In this document: positions 8,136 through 16,005 of the stretch, in pieces
Layout of the letters: every line of letters begins with the position of its first letter
Position numbering within the stretch: the first letter of the stretch is position 1
Assembly (NCBI GenBank): GCA_910585815.1
Contig: CAJUFJ010000010.1
Location: forward strand, 1 to 64,000
From: an uncultured Oscillospiraceae bacterium
Lineage (GTDB): Bacteria; Bacillota; Clostridia; Oscillospirales; Oscillospiraceae
Length of the DNA: 64,000 nucleotides
Direction: 5' to 3'
Position numbers and translations under genes: made by a program
Notes under the pieces: model-generated
The model's input: only the letters and a program-made list of their open reading frames with translations
Databases searched by the model: none
What the model was told of the DNA's origin: nothing

Positions 8136-9419
8136 TTATCCAGGCATGGGGAAGTCATCACGCTGATGATCTACCAGTTCCCGCTCCCCCTGGTCATTGA
8201 ATTGGTAGGTGTAGGAGTCGCGGCCGGCGTAGCCGTCTTTCCAGGTATCTACCAGCTGTTGTTTCTCTGTATCCACCGTCAAGTTAACGGAGGAAAAGAA
8301 GCCAGGCTCATATTTTCCGGTCTCCTCGTTCCACAGGAACCAGTACATGGGTCCGTTGTAGCTGCTGCCGCAGTAGATGCCAAAGTCCTCCGAGCCGTCG
8401 AAGTTGACGTCCTGGACCCAAATCCAGGAGGAGCCGTCCGCCAGGAAACCTTCATACAGGAAGCGGTCATCCGCCGGAACATCGTCCGGAAGGATGGTCT
8501 GGATCAGCATATTCGGGTTGAACATCATATCCCCGTCGAACACCTGAATCTGGTCGTAGATCAGGTGGGGCCCAAACTCCTCGCCGGTGGCACGCCCCCG
8601 CAGCGCCAGGGTCAGCACCCTCCCGCCGGCGACGGTGACCGTCTCAGCGTCGGTAAAGTAGCCGTCCCCCACAAAATCCCAGCCGGTCCCGTTCCAGCTC
8701 AGGGTGTAATACTCCGGGGCGTGCCACTTGTCCACCAGGACAGGGATACGGACGGAGTCGAGAGGGGAGTCCTCCGGCTTTGAGCAGTATGTGAGATAAG
8801 TGCCGGATATGGTGGATGCATTCTCGGTACGGTAACACTCGGTCAGGCTGCCGTCGGTAAGCTCAAAAATATACGTTTCGGCGGCGCCGTAGTTGCTGCC
8901 GAAGACCTCCAGCCCCAGAACCAGAGCGTCCCGATCCGGGCTAATGACAGATCCAGCCATCAAGACCGCGATAGACAGACAATTCTCCTCCTCGGTCCAT
9001 TGGCACTCCACCGTTTCACCCCGGCCCAGGACGGCAGTGAGGGTGATGTCGCTTTCGCCATTCCCCTGGAGGTCAAACCGGGTGGTGGCCGTGACGGTGT
9101 CCGCCAGGCCGTCGCCGTCCAGGTCGATATCTTCCAGCACCACCTGGCTTTCACGGACTTCCATACCCGGCTCCCGCTCCGGCGGGTCGGGGAGGTCCGC
9201 CAGGGAGCTGCCGGCCCTGGTGTCGGGGACCTCCGTCTCCTTCACCTGGCACGACACCAGATTCCCGCAGAAGATACACACCGAAAACACCAGCGCCAAA
9301 AACAGCACCGGAGGCCGTCTCTTAGGCCCGGACATAATATTGCGGATGCGAATTTCCGTCTCCTTCGCCGACCCGGACAGAGGAGTGGAAAAGGGCGTGC
9401 GGGGCATTTTGTTCTTCAT
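8136..9419 (-). CDS. Sensor-like module C (third paralogue), two DxDGDG-type motifs
   Basis: A 427-residue paralogue with the shared tail (KMPRTPFST, KETEIRIRNI, GPKRRPP), a helix at about 38-55 and an LVSC lipobox-like end. The ectodomain carries DLDGDGLAD at about residue 100 and a looser DVNFDGSED at about 340, both resembling calcium-binding loops of FG-GAP/VCBS-type propellers. No catalytic residues are recognisable. The stop lies 10 bases before the module D start, whose ribosome-binding site overlaps it, which suggests coupled translation. Confidence 0.7.
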   Translation of the reverse strand: MKNKMPRTPFSTPLSGSAKETEIRIRNIMSGPKRRPPVLFLALVFSVCIFCGNLVSCQVKETEVPDTRAGSSLADLPDPPEREPGMEVRESQVVLEDIDLDGDGLADTVTATTRFDLQGNGESDITLTAVLGRGETVECQWTEEENCLSIAVLMAGSVISPDRDALVLGLEVFGSNYGAAETYIFELTDGSLTECYRTENASTISGTYLTYCSKPEDSPLDSVRIPVLVDKWHAPEYYTLSWNGTGWDFVGDGYFTDAETVTVAGGRVLTLALRGRATGEEFGPHLIYDQIQVFDGDMMFNPNMLIQTILPDDVPADDRFLYEGFLADGSSWIWVQDVNFDGSEDFGIYCGSSYNGPMYWFLWNEETGKYEPGFFSSVNLTVDTEKQQLVDTWKDGYAGRDSYTYQFNDQGERELVDHQRDDFPMPG

Positions 9420-9430
9420 AGCGGTTTCTC

Positions 9431-11251
9431 CTATTTAAACTGTACAATATTTTCTTCTGTCAGGGGCAGATAGTCCAGCTCCAGCGGCCGGGCGTCTCCC
9501 AGGATGGGCTCCAGCCACGCCAGATAGACCGACTGGTCCACCGCATCCTTGCTGTAGCCGGTAAAGGTGGGGCCCATGTCCTCCGCCGGGGTGATGTAGT
9601 AGAGAATACCCGCCCTGCTGACGTCTTTCTCTGTGGGGAAGGGGGGCAAGGACTCCGGATTGATGTCGGAAATCACCTTTTCCCAAGCGCCCACATGACC
9701 CGCCAGCTCGTAGCTGTCCGAACCGGGCAGATAGCGGTAGATGCTGTGGGGCCAGAACTGACTGGTCCAGCTCCCCTGAGCGTGGGAGTCGTCCTCTGCA
9801 AACGCCCCGTTGCTGTAGAAGGTGAAGGAGGGGAAACCCGAGTGCTGAATTACCAGCGCGTTGTTGTAGTACTCCAAAATGTAGCCCCGGTAGCCGGCGT
9901 AGATGTTGGGACGGGTGAGCAAAACCAGCTCCTCCCGCCCGTCTCCGTCCACGTCGGCCACGGCGAAGGTGTTGTCTGCCATGTCGCTGAAGATGCCCGT
10001 GCCGTCTGAGTTGTCGGGCAGGATGGAGTTGTTGAGCAGATTTTCCAGCACCCGGACATAGGCCGCCCGGGTCTCCGGGTCGGGAACGGCGGCAGAGGGG
10101 AGCGGGGCGCGGACCTCGGCGTGGACCAGTTCGCTGTAACTCCGGGGCCGGGACGGCTCCGAATCGTAGCTGAAAAACAGGTCAGCGGTGAAGGTCCCTG
10201 TGCCGTTGTCCATGCAGGCGGTGAGGGTAAAACAGTCCATCCGGGCCTCCAGGTCGGCCTGCTCCCGGTTGGGCTTCAGGGAGAGGACCCGCCAGCCGCC
10301 GGGGTCGTTGGTGTAGCCCACCAGCCAGCTCAGCGACTGGAAGTATATGGGTATGGGCAGGTTTGTTTCCTCAGCTTCCCAGAAGGCCTCGTTGTGGTCC
10401 AGCTGCCAGATGGACCAGGGATCGTCCTTGCCCCATTCAAAATCCGGGTTGACGGCATACACGTCCACCCCGCCGGGGGCCAGCAGGGCCAGGTGGCTGT
10501 CCCAATAGGCCTCGTACTCGCTGAAGGCCGCCGGGGAGGCTCCGGGAGGCTCATGGCCGTAGCGGGCGTCCCCCTCCACCGGCCACTCCCAGGCCATGAA
10601 CTCCCCGTCGAAGCGGATTACCCCCGCCTGATCGTCAAGCTGGCCGTTTTCCTGGCCGTTGAAGGTGTAGAGCAGGCGGTATTCCCCGTCATCGCCCCGG
10701 AAGGTGACCACCTGGGGGACGCCGGCGTGGCAGGAGCGCTGGAATATCGAGTGGGGCACCTCCCCGGTCTCCTTGTCCATGATGCCCAGAATCAGGGTGT
10801 TCTCCAGGTGGTCCTCCACAAAGACCGCCCCCAGAACCCAGCCGTCCTTCTCTATGAAGTCCATCAGCTGGGCGGTGGGGGACTGGAACTTGTAGCCGTT
10901 CAACCGCTCCGCAGTCCGGAACAGGGTCTCCAGCAGCTTCAGATCTTCCCCGCTCAGATTCGAGTCCTTCCGCAAGTAGGTGACCCAGGCGGGCTCATGC
11001 TCCGTCAGGTCCAGGGAGACATCCCCCGATTGGGAATTACTCAGCCGGTCGGGGGCGCTCTCGTTTACCTCAGCCACCTGGCACGACACCAGATTGCCGC
11101 AAAAGATACAAACGGAAAACACCAGCACCAGAAACAGCACCGGCGGCCGCTTCTTGGGCCCGGACATAATATTGCGGATGCGAATTTCCGTCTCCCTGGC
11201 CGACCCGGACAGGGGAGTGGAGAAGGGTGTGCGGGGCATTTTATTATTCAT
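9431..11251 (-). CDS. Sensor-like module B (second paralogue), large DxDGDG-type ectodomain
   Basis: A 606-residue protein, the longest of the six. The shared tail and helix are almost identical to module A (KMPRTPFST, RETEIRIRNI, LVSCQ). The ~550-residue extracytoplasmic part has many aromatic and acidic beta-type segments and a DVDGDGREE motif at about residue 434. The region before that motif is not recognised. It probably forms a beta-propeller-like or lectin-like binding domain, which is an inference from the motif only. The neighbouring modules start or stop 11-19 bases away. Confidence 0.7.
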   Translation of the reverse strand: MNNKMPRTPFSTPLSGSARETEIRIRNIMSGPKKRPPVLFLVLVFSVCIFCGNLVSCQVAEVNESAPDRLSNSQSGDVSLDLTEHEPAWVTYLRKDSNLSGEDLKLLETLFRTAERLNGYKFQSPTAQLMDFIEKDGWVLGAVFVEDHLENTLILGIMDKETGEVPHSIFQRSCHAGVPQVVTFRGDDGEYRLLYTFNGQENGQLDDQAGVIRFDGEFMAWEWPVEGDARYGHEPPGASPAAFSEYEAYWDSHLALLAPGGVDVYAVNPDFEWGKDDPWSIWQLDHNEAFWEAEETNLPIPIYFQSLSWLVGYTNDPGGWRVLSLKPNREQADLEARMDCFTLTACMDNGTGTFTADLFFSYDSEPSRPRSYSELVHAEVRAPLPSAAVPDPETRAAYVRVLENLLNNSILPDNSDGTGIFSDMADNTFAVADVDGDGREELVLLTRPNIYAGYRGYILEYYNNALVIQHSGFPSFTFYSNGAFAEDDSHAQGSWTSQFWPHSIYRYLPGSDSYELAGHVGAWEKVISDINPESLPPFPTEKDVSRAGILYYITPAEDMGPTFTGYSKDAVDQSVYLAWLEPILGDARPLELDYLPLTEENIVQFK

Positions 11252-11270
11252 AGCGGTTTCCTTTCTATTC

Positions 11271-12362
11271 TCAGAGGAGGTCGCCCATCCATACTGCCGG
11301 GCCTAACTTGTACACACCGTCCGCATAAATGACGGGAAAATGGGCGCTGGCCAGGTATTCCAGGGTCGCGCAGGAGAAATCCAGGTGCAGACTGCAGATC
11401 ATACCGCCGTCTTTTTTCTGAAAATGCACAACATTGCCCACCTCCACGGCCCCGTTGAAGGGCTCTGCCAATTGGGTCAGGTCCACCTTCCACTCCCGCT
11501 CCCCGCTGGACAGCCGGGCGGTCTTCCCGCCGGGGCTGGCGGTGATTTCCAGGGGGACGTCCGAGAAGTCCGGGACGGTGCAGGTCATAGTGTCCAGGTC
11601 GAAGATGTACAGGGACTGCGCATAGACCCCGGTGCCCCAGCCGTCGGTCAGCACCAGGGCCGCCTCGGGCTGGCCGTCGCCGTCCAGGTCGTCCACCAGC
11701 AGCGTGGGATTGCTGCCGAAGTGGTCATTGCCGCCCCAGTAGAGGTGAAAATAGGCCGTCCGGTCCCCGTGGCGCAGAACGATGCCCCGCTGCTGTTCAG
11801 ACGCCCACGTCGGAACGGCAACCAGGGGTTCCACATCGGGCAAACTGTCGGGATTGAACACAAAGTAGGCGGTGACGTCCGCCCCCTGGTCATAGGCCAC
11901 CGGCAGGAGGGCGTCCCGCCAGTAGTCCCGCCGCAAGGCTTTGTATACCTCCACCGTCTCCCGGGGCAGCTCGTCCCCAGGGAGGTTTTCCAGCAGGGCC
12001 ATCTCCTTCTCTGTTGGAAAGTAATTCTCATAGAACCAGTCCCCGGTCTGACCGACGTATTTCATCATTCCGGCGTCCAGCTCAACCGGGGTCCAGGCCG
12101 GCCCCTCCGGCTGGGAGGTGTCCGGCGGCACGGAGACGGAGGCGGAGGTGTCGGGGGTCTCCGGAGGGTTGCCCTCTGCCTCCGCCACCTGGCACGACAC
12201 CAGATTGCCGCAAAAGATACAAACGGAAAACACCAGCGCCAAAAACAGCACCGGCGGCCGCTTCTTAGGCCCGGACATAATATTGCGGATACGCAGCTCC
12301 GTCTCCCTGGCCGACCCGGACAGGGGAGTGGAGAAGGGCGTGCGGGGCATGCAGTTCTTCAT
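11271..12362 (-). CDS. Sensor-like module A (first paralogue after the M56 gene)
   Basis: A 363-residue protein and the first array member downstream of the protease. Its N-terminus begins MKNCMPRTPFST, with RETELRIRNI, GPKKRPP, then a helix at 38-55 and Cys57 in LVSC. This tail plus helix matches in position and pattern the segment that, in full-length BlaR1/M56 proteins, follows the protease domain and leads into the extracellular sensor. A DLDGDGQPE motif lies at about residue 229. It is separated from the M56 gene by 128 bases filled with a repeat element, the only long gap in the array. Confidence 0.7.
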   Translation of the reverse strand: MKNCMPRTPFSTPLSGSARETELRIRNIMSGPKKRPPVLFLALVFSVCIFCGNLVSCQVAEAEGNPPETPDTSASVSVPPDTSQPEGPAWTPVELDAGMMKYVGQTGDWFYENYFPTEKEMALLENLPGDELPRETVEVYKALRRDYWRDALLPVAYDQGADVTAYFVFNPDSLPDVEPLVAVPTWASEQQRGIVLRHGDRTAYFHLYWGGNDHFGSNPTLLVDDLDGDGQPEAALVLTDGWGTGVYAQSLYIFDLDTMTCTVPDFSDVPLEITASPGGKTARLSSGEREWKVDLTQLAEPFNGAVEVGNVVHFQKKDGGMICSLHLDFSCATLEYLASAHFPVIYADGVYKLGPAVWMGDLL

Positions 12363-12490
12363 ATAGAGCTCCTTTCGTAAGCCTCCTTTTGAAAGGAGGT
12401 GGCGCCGCCGAAGGCGGTGACGGAGGATTGTATTTCGCCGCAGGCGAAATGTGCGAAGCAGACGGCCCTTCCGGGAGCCTTTCTCCCGTT
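12363..12490. repeat. Hairpin mosaic repeat between the M56 gene and the paralogue array
   Basis: Contains three nested hairpins: CCTCCTTTT/AAAGGAGG, GCCGCCGAAGGCGG, and TTTCGCCGCAGGCGAAA, the last preceded by GGAGGATTG. The same mosaic recurs at 34085, 57413 and 60360. It occupies all of the gap between the protease stop and module A. Confidence 0.75.
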
Positions 12491-13414
12491 CTAATCCGGC
12501 TTCTTCTGCAACCTTGCCACAGCGGCCAAAATGGTCTGACCGTAGCCGGAGTAATCCTGGGGGGACAGCCGGCGCAGGGCGTCCTCGTCGCAGGCCAGCT
12601 CGGTGTCCCGCTCCACCAGGCGGATCATATACCAGGCCAGCGGGTTAAACCAGTACAGGGCGTTGACCCACATAGCCAGTGTTTTCAGCCAAATATCCCC
12701 TCTGCGGTAGTGGGTGAGCTCGTGGAGCAGGGAGAACCCCAGCTCCTCCCCGGTGATTTTCCCCTGGGGCAGGAGAATCGCGGGGCGCAGCGCCCCAGCC
12801 AGCATGGGCACCTTCAGCCCTTGGCACACCAGCAGCCGGGGCCGGGCGTGGAGCTGGAGCTGATCTCCCAAGTGGTTAAAGGCAGCCACTGCGTCCCAGT
12901 CCTCCACCGGGGCGGACCACCGGCGCAGGTAGGACAAAAACCGCAGGTGGGCGTACCCGCTCCAGAGCAGCATGACCGCCGCCCCCGCCAGCCACACCGT
13001 CAGCAGCAGCCGGGCGGCGTCGAAGGACGGACTTTCCTCCGGCTGGGGTGCCGGAGAACCGGCAGAGGAGCTTGTCCCGGGCTTGGGGACGGCGTTCCCG
13101 CCCTGATTTCCCGGCTTGGGGCCGGAGTGGTCCCCGCCGCTGGGCGGGGTGGGGACATGAGAGGTGTTTGGCGGTGTAACGGGCTGGGTGACAGCCGGGG
13201 GATTGGGGACATCCACCCGGATAGGGGCCCGGGCCTCCCCACGAAAGATCAGGGGCATGGGGAGGGCCAGCCGCAGGCACAGCAGCAGCCAGGCCCAGCA
13301 GCGCCATTTTGCCCCGTACCGCCCCCGGGTGGAGCTGCCCATCCAGGCCAGCAGGAGCACGGCGGCGGAGCCCCCCAAAGTGAGGGCCCCCAGCGTGAGA
13401 AGAATCTGATTCAT
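12491..13414 (-). CDS. M56-family (BlaR1/MecR1-type) membrane metalloprotease, sensor domain absent
   Basis: A 307-residue protein. Two membrane helices lie near the N-terminus, followed by a long Pro/Gly/Ser-rich loop, a third helix at ~135-150, then the zinc protease core with HELTH at about 230 and the distal ligand region ERDTELACDEDA at about 273. In BlaR1 (about 585-600 residues), signal binding to a C-terminal extracellular domain activates this protease, which inactivates BlaI. Here the chain stops about 20 residues after the catalytic region (LQKKPD), so the last membrane helix and sensor are missing. Its ATG overlaps the blaI stop (ATGA). The missing parts resemble what the six downstream genes encode. 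Confidence 0.85.
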   Translation of the reverse strand: MNQILLTLGALTLGGSAAVLLLAWMGSSTRGRYGAKWRCWAWLLLCLRLALPMPLIFRGEARAPIRVDVPNPPAVTQPVTPPNTSHVPTPPSGGDHSGPKPGNQGGNAVPKPGTSSSAGSPAPQPEESPSFDAARLLLTVWLAGAAVMLLWSGYAHLRFLSYLRRWSAPVEDWDAVAAFNHLGDQLQLHARPRLLVCQGLKVPMLAGALRPAILLPQGKITGEELGFSLLHELTHYRRGDIWLKTLAMWVNALYWFNPLAWYMIRLVERDTELACDEDALRRLSPQDYSGYGQTILAAVARLQKKPD

Positions 13415-13782
13415 GTCCCCTGCCCTCCGTTCAGCTGGTCCAGCAGGGCCTGGAGCTCCTCCAGCTCGTCCCGTCCCATCCCCTCCCGGGCCAGGGCGGC
13501 CACAAAGTTCCTGGGGGAGCCGTAGAGCCGGTCCAGCACCGCCCGGCTGTCGAAGGCCTGATACTCGTCGCAGCCCACCAGGGGGGTGTACAGGTTGCTT
13601 TTCCCCTCCCGGCGCACGGCCACAAAGCCCTTCTCCGCCAGGCGGGCCAGATAGGTATTGATGGTGTTGGCGGCCCAGCCGAAGCTGGCCAGCCGCTCCT
13701 CCAGCAGGGCCCGGGGGGTGTCCGGCCCGGTGGTCCAGAGGGCCTTCATAACCTCCAGCTCGGTGTCGGGCAGTCGTTTCAT
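13411..13782 (-). CDS. blaI: BlaI/MecI-family transcriptional repressor
   Basis: A 123-residue winged-helix repressor. It has the family opening LPDTELEVMKALW, the recognition-helix region NTINTYLARLAEKG and the wing RREGKSNLY. The C-terminal helices form the dimerisation arm, where BlaR1-type proteases act in relatives. It is the first gene of the eight-gene minus-strand operon and is coupled to the protease gene. Two BlaI-type dyads lie 15-52 bases upstream over its own promoter, so it very likely represses itself and the whole array. No beta-lactamase gene is visible nearby, so the inducing signal is probably not a beta-lactam; that last point is inference. Confidence 0.92.
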   Translation of the reverse strand: MKRLPDTELEVMKALWTTGPDTPRALLEERLASFGWAANTINTYLARLAEKGFVAVRREGKSNLYTPLVGCDEYQAFDSRAVLDRLYGSPRNFVAALAREGMGRDELEELQALLDQLNGGQGT

Positions 13783-13796
13783 AACAGATCACATCC

Positions 13797-13834
13797 ACTT
13801 CAAATGTAGTTGATTATCATACTACACTTGAAGT
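13797..13834 (-). promoter_or_regulatory. Twin BlaI-type operators of the blaI operon
   Basis: Two 14-base dyads, ACTTCAAATGTAGT (13797-13810) and ACTACACTTGAAGT (13821-13834). Each matches the ACTACA-N2-TGTAGT form of BlaI/MecI operators with one mismatched base, in opposite half-sites, so the pair are exact mirror images separated by 10 bases. Both overlap or flank the -10 box of the blaI promoter. Confidence 0.75.
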
Positions 13835-13847
13835 AGGTAACCGTCAA
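13819..13847 (-). promoter_or_regulatory. Sigma-A promoter of the blaI-M56-array operon
   Basis: On the minus strand, TTGACG (13842-13847) and TAGTAT (13819-13824) are separated by 17 bases. The -10 box overlaps the second BlaI-type dyad, which fits repression by occlusion. Confidence 0.65.
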
Positions 13848-14065
13848 GTTACAGTGCGGTTACAAAAATCACAATTTCCTGCCCCAACTTAAAAAAACCT
13901 TCACGGAATTTTCATAGACTTTTGGCCCAGAACATGGTAAAATAGCGGGAAGTATAAGGAAAAGTGTATCCGCCCCTGTTTGAGCGACTGTCCGGCCGGG
14001 AATCATCACCAGGAGGGACAAAACAGGCGCGGAGCGGGAAGCGCCCAGGGCGCATGGAGGTACGT

Positions 14066-14788
14066 TTGAAAAAAGAAGTGTTAGGCGTCAACTTTGACGA
14101 TCTTACCCGGGAGGAGGCTGCCCAGGCGGGGGCCGCCCTGCTGGCGGAGGACAAATTCCACTATGTGGTAACACCCAATCCGGAGTTCATTCTGGCGGCG
14201 GAGAAGGACAGGGAGTTCCTTCAGGTGCTCAACGGGGCCGACCTGGCCCTGGCCGACGGCATCGGGGTGGTATACTCGGCAAAAATCCAGGGCACCCCGC
14301 TGAAGGGCCGGGTCACCGGCATCGCCTTCGCGGAGGATATGCTCTCCTGCCTCAATGAGCGGGGCGGGCGGCTCTACCTGCTGGGTGCCAAGCCCGGCGT
14401 GGCCGAGGAGGCGGGCCGCCGCATCCTGGAGCGGTACCCCAGCATCACCCTGTGCGGCGCCCAGGACGGCTACTTCAAGGACGAGGAGGCGGTGCTGCTC
14501 AAGGTGGCGGCCGCCCGGCCCGACCTGCTCTTTGTCTGCCTGGGGGCCCCCAAGCAGGAGAAGTGGATGGCCCGGTGGGGCAAGCACACCGGGGCCCGGC
14601 TGGCCATCGGCCTGGGCGGGGCGCTGGACGTTTTCGCCGGCAAGGTGGAGCGGGCCCCCGAATCCTGGCAGAAGCTGGGCCTGGAGTGGGCCTACCGCCT
14701 GAAAAAGGAGCCCCAGCGGGCGGGCCGCATGGCCAAGCTCCCCCTGGTCCTGGTAAAGGCGGCAGGGAGACGAGTGAAGAAATCGTAG
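14066..14788 (+). CDS. WecG/TagA/CpsF-family glycosyltransferase
   Basis: A 240-residue GT26-family enzyme. It shows the family motifs TPNPEF, LADGIGVV and LGAPKQEKW. The best-studied member, TagA, adds N-acetylmannosamine to lipid-linked N-acetylglucosamine, the committed step of wall teichoic acid linkage synthesis at the inner membrane face; substrate here is inferred. I prefer the TTG at 14066 because GGAGG lies 5 bases upstream, within the codons of the alternative ATG at 14054. Its stop codon is supplied by a palindromic repeat (14784-14818). Divergent from the blaI operon. Confidence 0.9.
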   Translation: MKKEVLGVNFDDLTREEAAQAGAALLAEDKFHYVVTPNPEFILAAEKDREFLQVLNGADLALADGIGVVYSAKIQGTPLKGRVTGIAFAEDMLSCLNERGGRLYLLGAKPGVAEEAGRRILERYPSITLCGAQDGYFKDEEAVLLKVAAARPDLLFVCLGAPKQEKWMARWGKHTGARLAIGLGGALDVFAGKVERAPESWQKLGLEWAYRLKKEPQRAGRMAKLPLVLVKAAGRRVKKS

Positions 14789-14818
14789 GGACGCTTCACG
14801 AAGCGTCCGCCCCTACAG
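14784..14818. repeat. Short palindromic repeat, TGTAGGG family
   Basis: Arms GGACGCTTCG / CGAAGCGTCC with the family ends GTAGGG and CCCCTACA. The TAG at 14786-14788 inside the left end is the stop codon of the glycosyltransferase gene. Confidence 0.75.
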
Positions 14819-14853
14819 AAATATGTCCGAACATCATGTTAGGAGGAAATATT

Positions 14854-15393
14854 ATGGTATACATCCTGTTAGCCCCCGGCTTTGAGGAGGCTGAGGCCCT
14901 GGTGCCGGTGGACATGCTCCGCCGGGCGAATATCGAAACGGCAACCGTGTCCATCACCGGCGAGCCTGTCCCCGGCAGCCACGGTGTCACTGTGCTTGCC
15001 GATGTCACCCTGGATGATGTGGACCTGTCCCGGGCGGACATGGTCGTCCTGCCCGGCGGAGGCCCCGGGTACAAGAACCTGGGCAAGGAGCCCCGGGTAG
15101 AGGAGCTGGTCCGCAAGGCCGCTGAAAGAGGCCTGTGGCTGGCCGCCATCTGCGCCGCCCCCACTCTGCTGGGCCGCTGGGGCCTGCTGGAGGGCAAAGA
15201 CGCCGTCTGCTACCCCGGCATGGAGGAGGGCCTCACCGGTGCACAGCCCCGGATGGACCGGGGGGTTGTGGTAGACGGCAAAATCATCACCGGCCGGGCG
15301 GCCGGCTCCGCCTTCGACTTCGGCCTGGCCCTGGTAGAGGCCCTGGCCGGAGCGGCCGAGGCCGATAAGGTGCGCCATGGCATCTACTATTGA
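14854..15393 (+). CDS. DJ-1/PfpI-family protein
   Basis: A 179-residue protein of the DJ-1/YajL group. It has the N-terminal LAPGFEEAEA with the conserved Glu, the VLPGGGPG loop, and the nucleophile elbow AAICAAP with the reactive Cys. Family members act as protein/nucleotide deglycases or redox-stress chaperones in the cytoplasm; which activity applies here is not evident. AGGAGG lies 8 bases before the ATG. The last 17 bases overlap the start of the MTHFS gene, a short coupled arrangement. Confidence 0.9.
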   Translation: MVYILLAPGFEEAEALVPVDMLRRANIETATVSITGEPVPGSHGVTVLADVTLDDVDLSRADMVVLPGGGPGYKNLGKEPRVEELVRKAAERGLWLAAICAAPTLLGRWGLLEGKDAVCYPGMEEGLTGAQPRMDRGVVVDGKIITGRAAGSAFDFGLALVEALAGAAEADKVRHGIYY

Positions 15394-15952
15394 TTCCGAA
15401 AAAAAGGTGCTGCGCCGCCGGGTGCGGGAGCAGCTCTCCGCCCTGAGACCGGAGGCGCTTGTCCGCAGCGATGCCGCCCTCTTTGAGAAATTTCTGGCCC
15501 TGCCCCAGGTGGAGGAAGCGAAAACTGTTTTCGCCTTCTGGGGCATCCCGGGCAAGGAGCCTGACACTGCACAGCTGATCCGGGAGTTGCTGAGGCGGGG
15601 CAAAACGGTGGGCCTGCCCCGGATGCTGCCGGACCACCGCATGGAGGTGCGGCGCTACGACCCGGACAGGCCCCTGGTGTCCGTCTCCTTCGGCATCTCC
15701 GAGCCGGGGGAGGACTGCCCGCTGATTGCCCGGGAGGCCATCAACCTGGTGCTGGTGCCTGCCGTGTGCTACGACCGCCGGGGTTACCGCCTGGGCTTCG
15801 GCGGCGGCTACTACGACCGCTGGCTGGCCGGCTTTTCCGGCGTGACGGTGGGCCTGTGCCGGGAGGCGGTCCTTCAGGAGGCGGTGCCCACCGAGGCCCA
15901 CGACGCCCGGGTGGACCTCCTGCTCACCGAAGGGGAGTGCCTGTCCTTCTAA
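15377..15952 (+). CDS. 5-formyltetrahydrofolate cyclo-ligase (MTHFS)
   Basis: A 191-residue enzyme that uses ATP to convert 5-formyl-THF to 5,10-methenyl-THF, returning folate to one-carbon metabolism. Visible signatures are the basic N-terminal RRRVREQL helix, the central KTVGLPRM strand and the phosphate-binding GFGGGYYDRW loop near residue 137. Length is typical of the family (180-200). The ATG overlaps the upstream DJ-1 gene by 17 bases with AAGGTG as a ribosome-binding site. Confidence 0.93.
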   Translation: MASTIDSEKKVLRRRVREQLSALRPEALVRSDAALFEKFLALPQVEEAKTVFAFWGIPGKEPDTAQLIRELLRRGKTVGLPRMLPDHRMEVRRYDPDRPLVSVSFGISEPGEDCPLIAREAINLVLVPAVCYDRRGYRLGFGGGYYDRWLAGFSGVTVGLCREAVLQEAVPTEAHDARVDLLLTEGECLSF

Positions 15953-16005
15953 GGGGATGGAAAAAGCGGGAGATGCCTCCCCCGCCCTTCCGCTGTGTAG
16001 CGTTT

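Noticed and set aside
12491..13798. Longer form of the M56 gene starting at 13798
   Set aside because: The first ~128 codons are out-of-frame blaI; the real start is the ATG at 13414, which overlaps the blaI stop.
3638..13834. Beta-lactam resistance operon
   Set aside because: BlaI and an M56 protease are present, but no beta-lactamase or penicillin-binding protein is encoded, and the outer domains show no penicillin-binding motifs.
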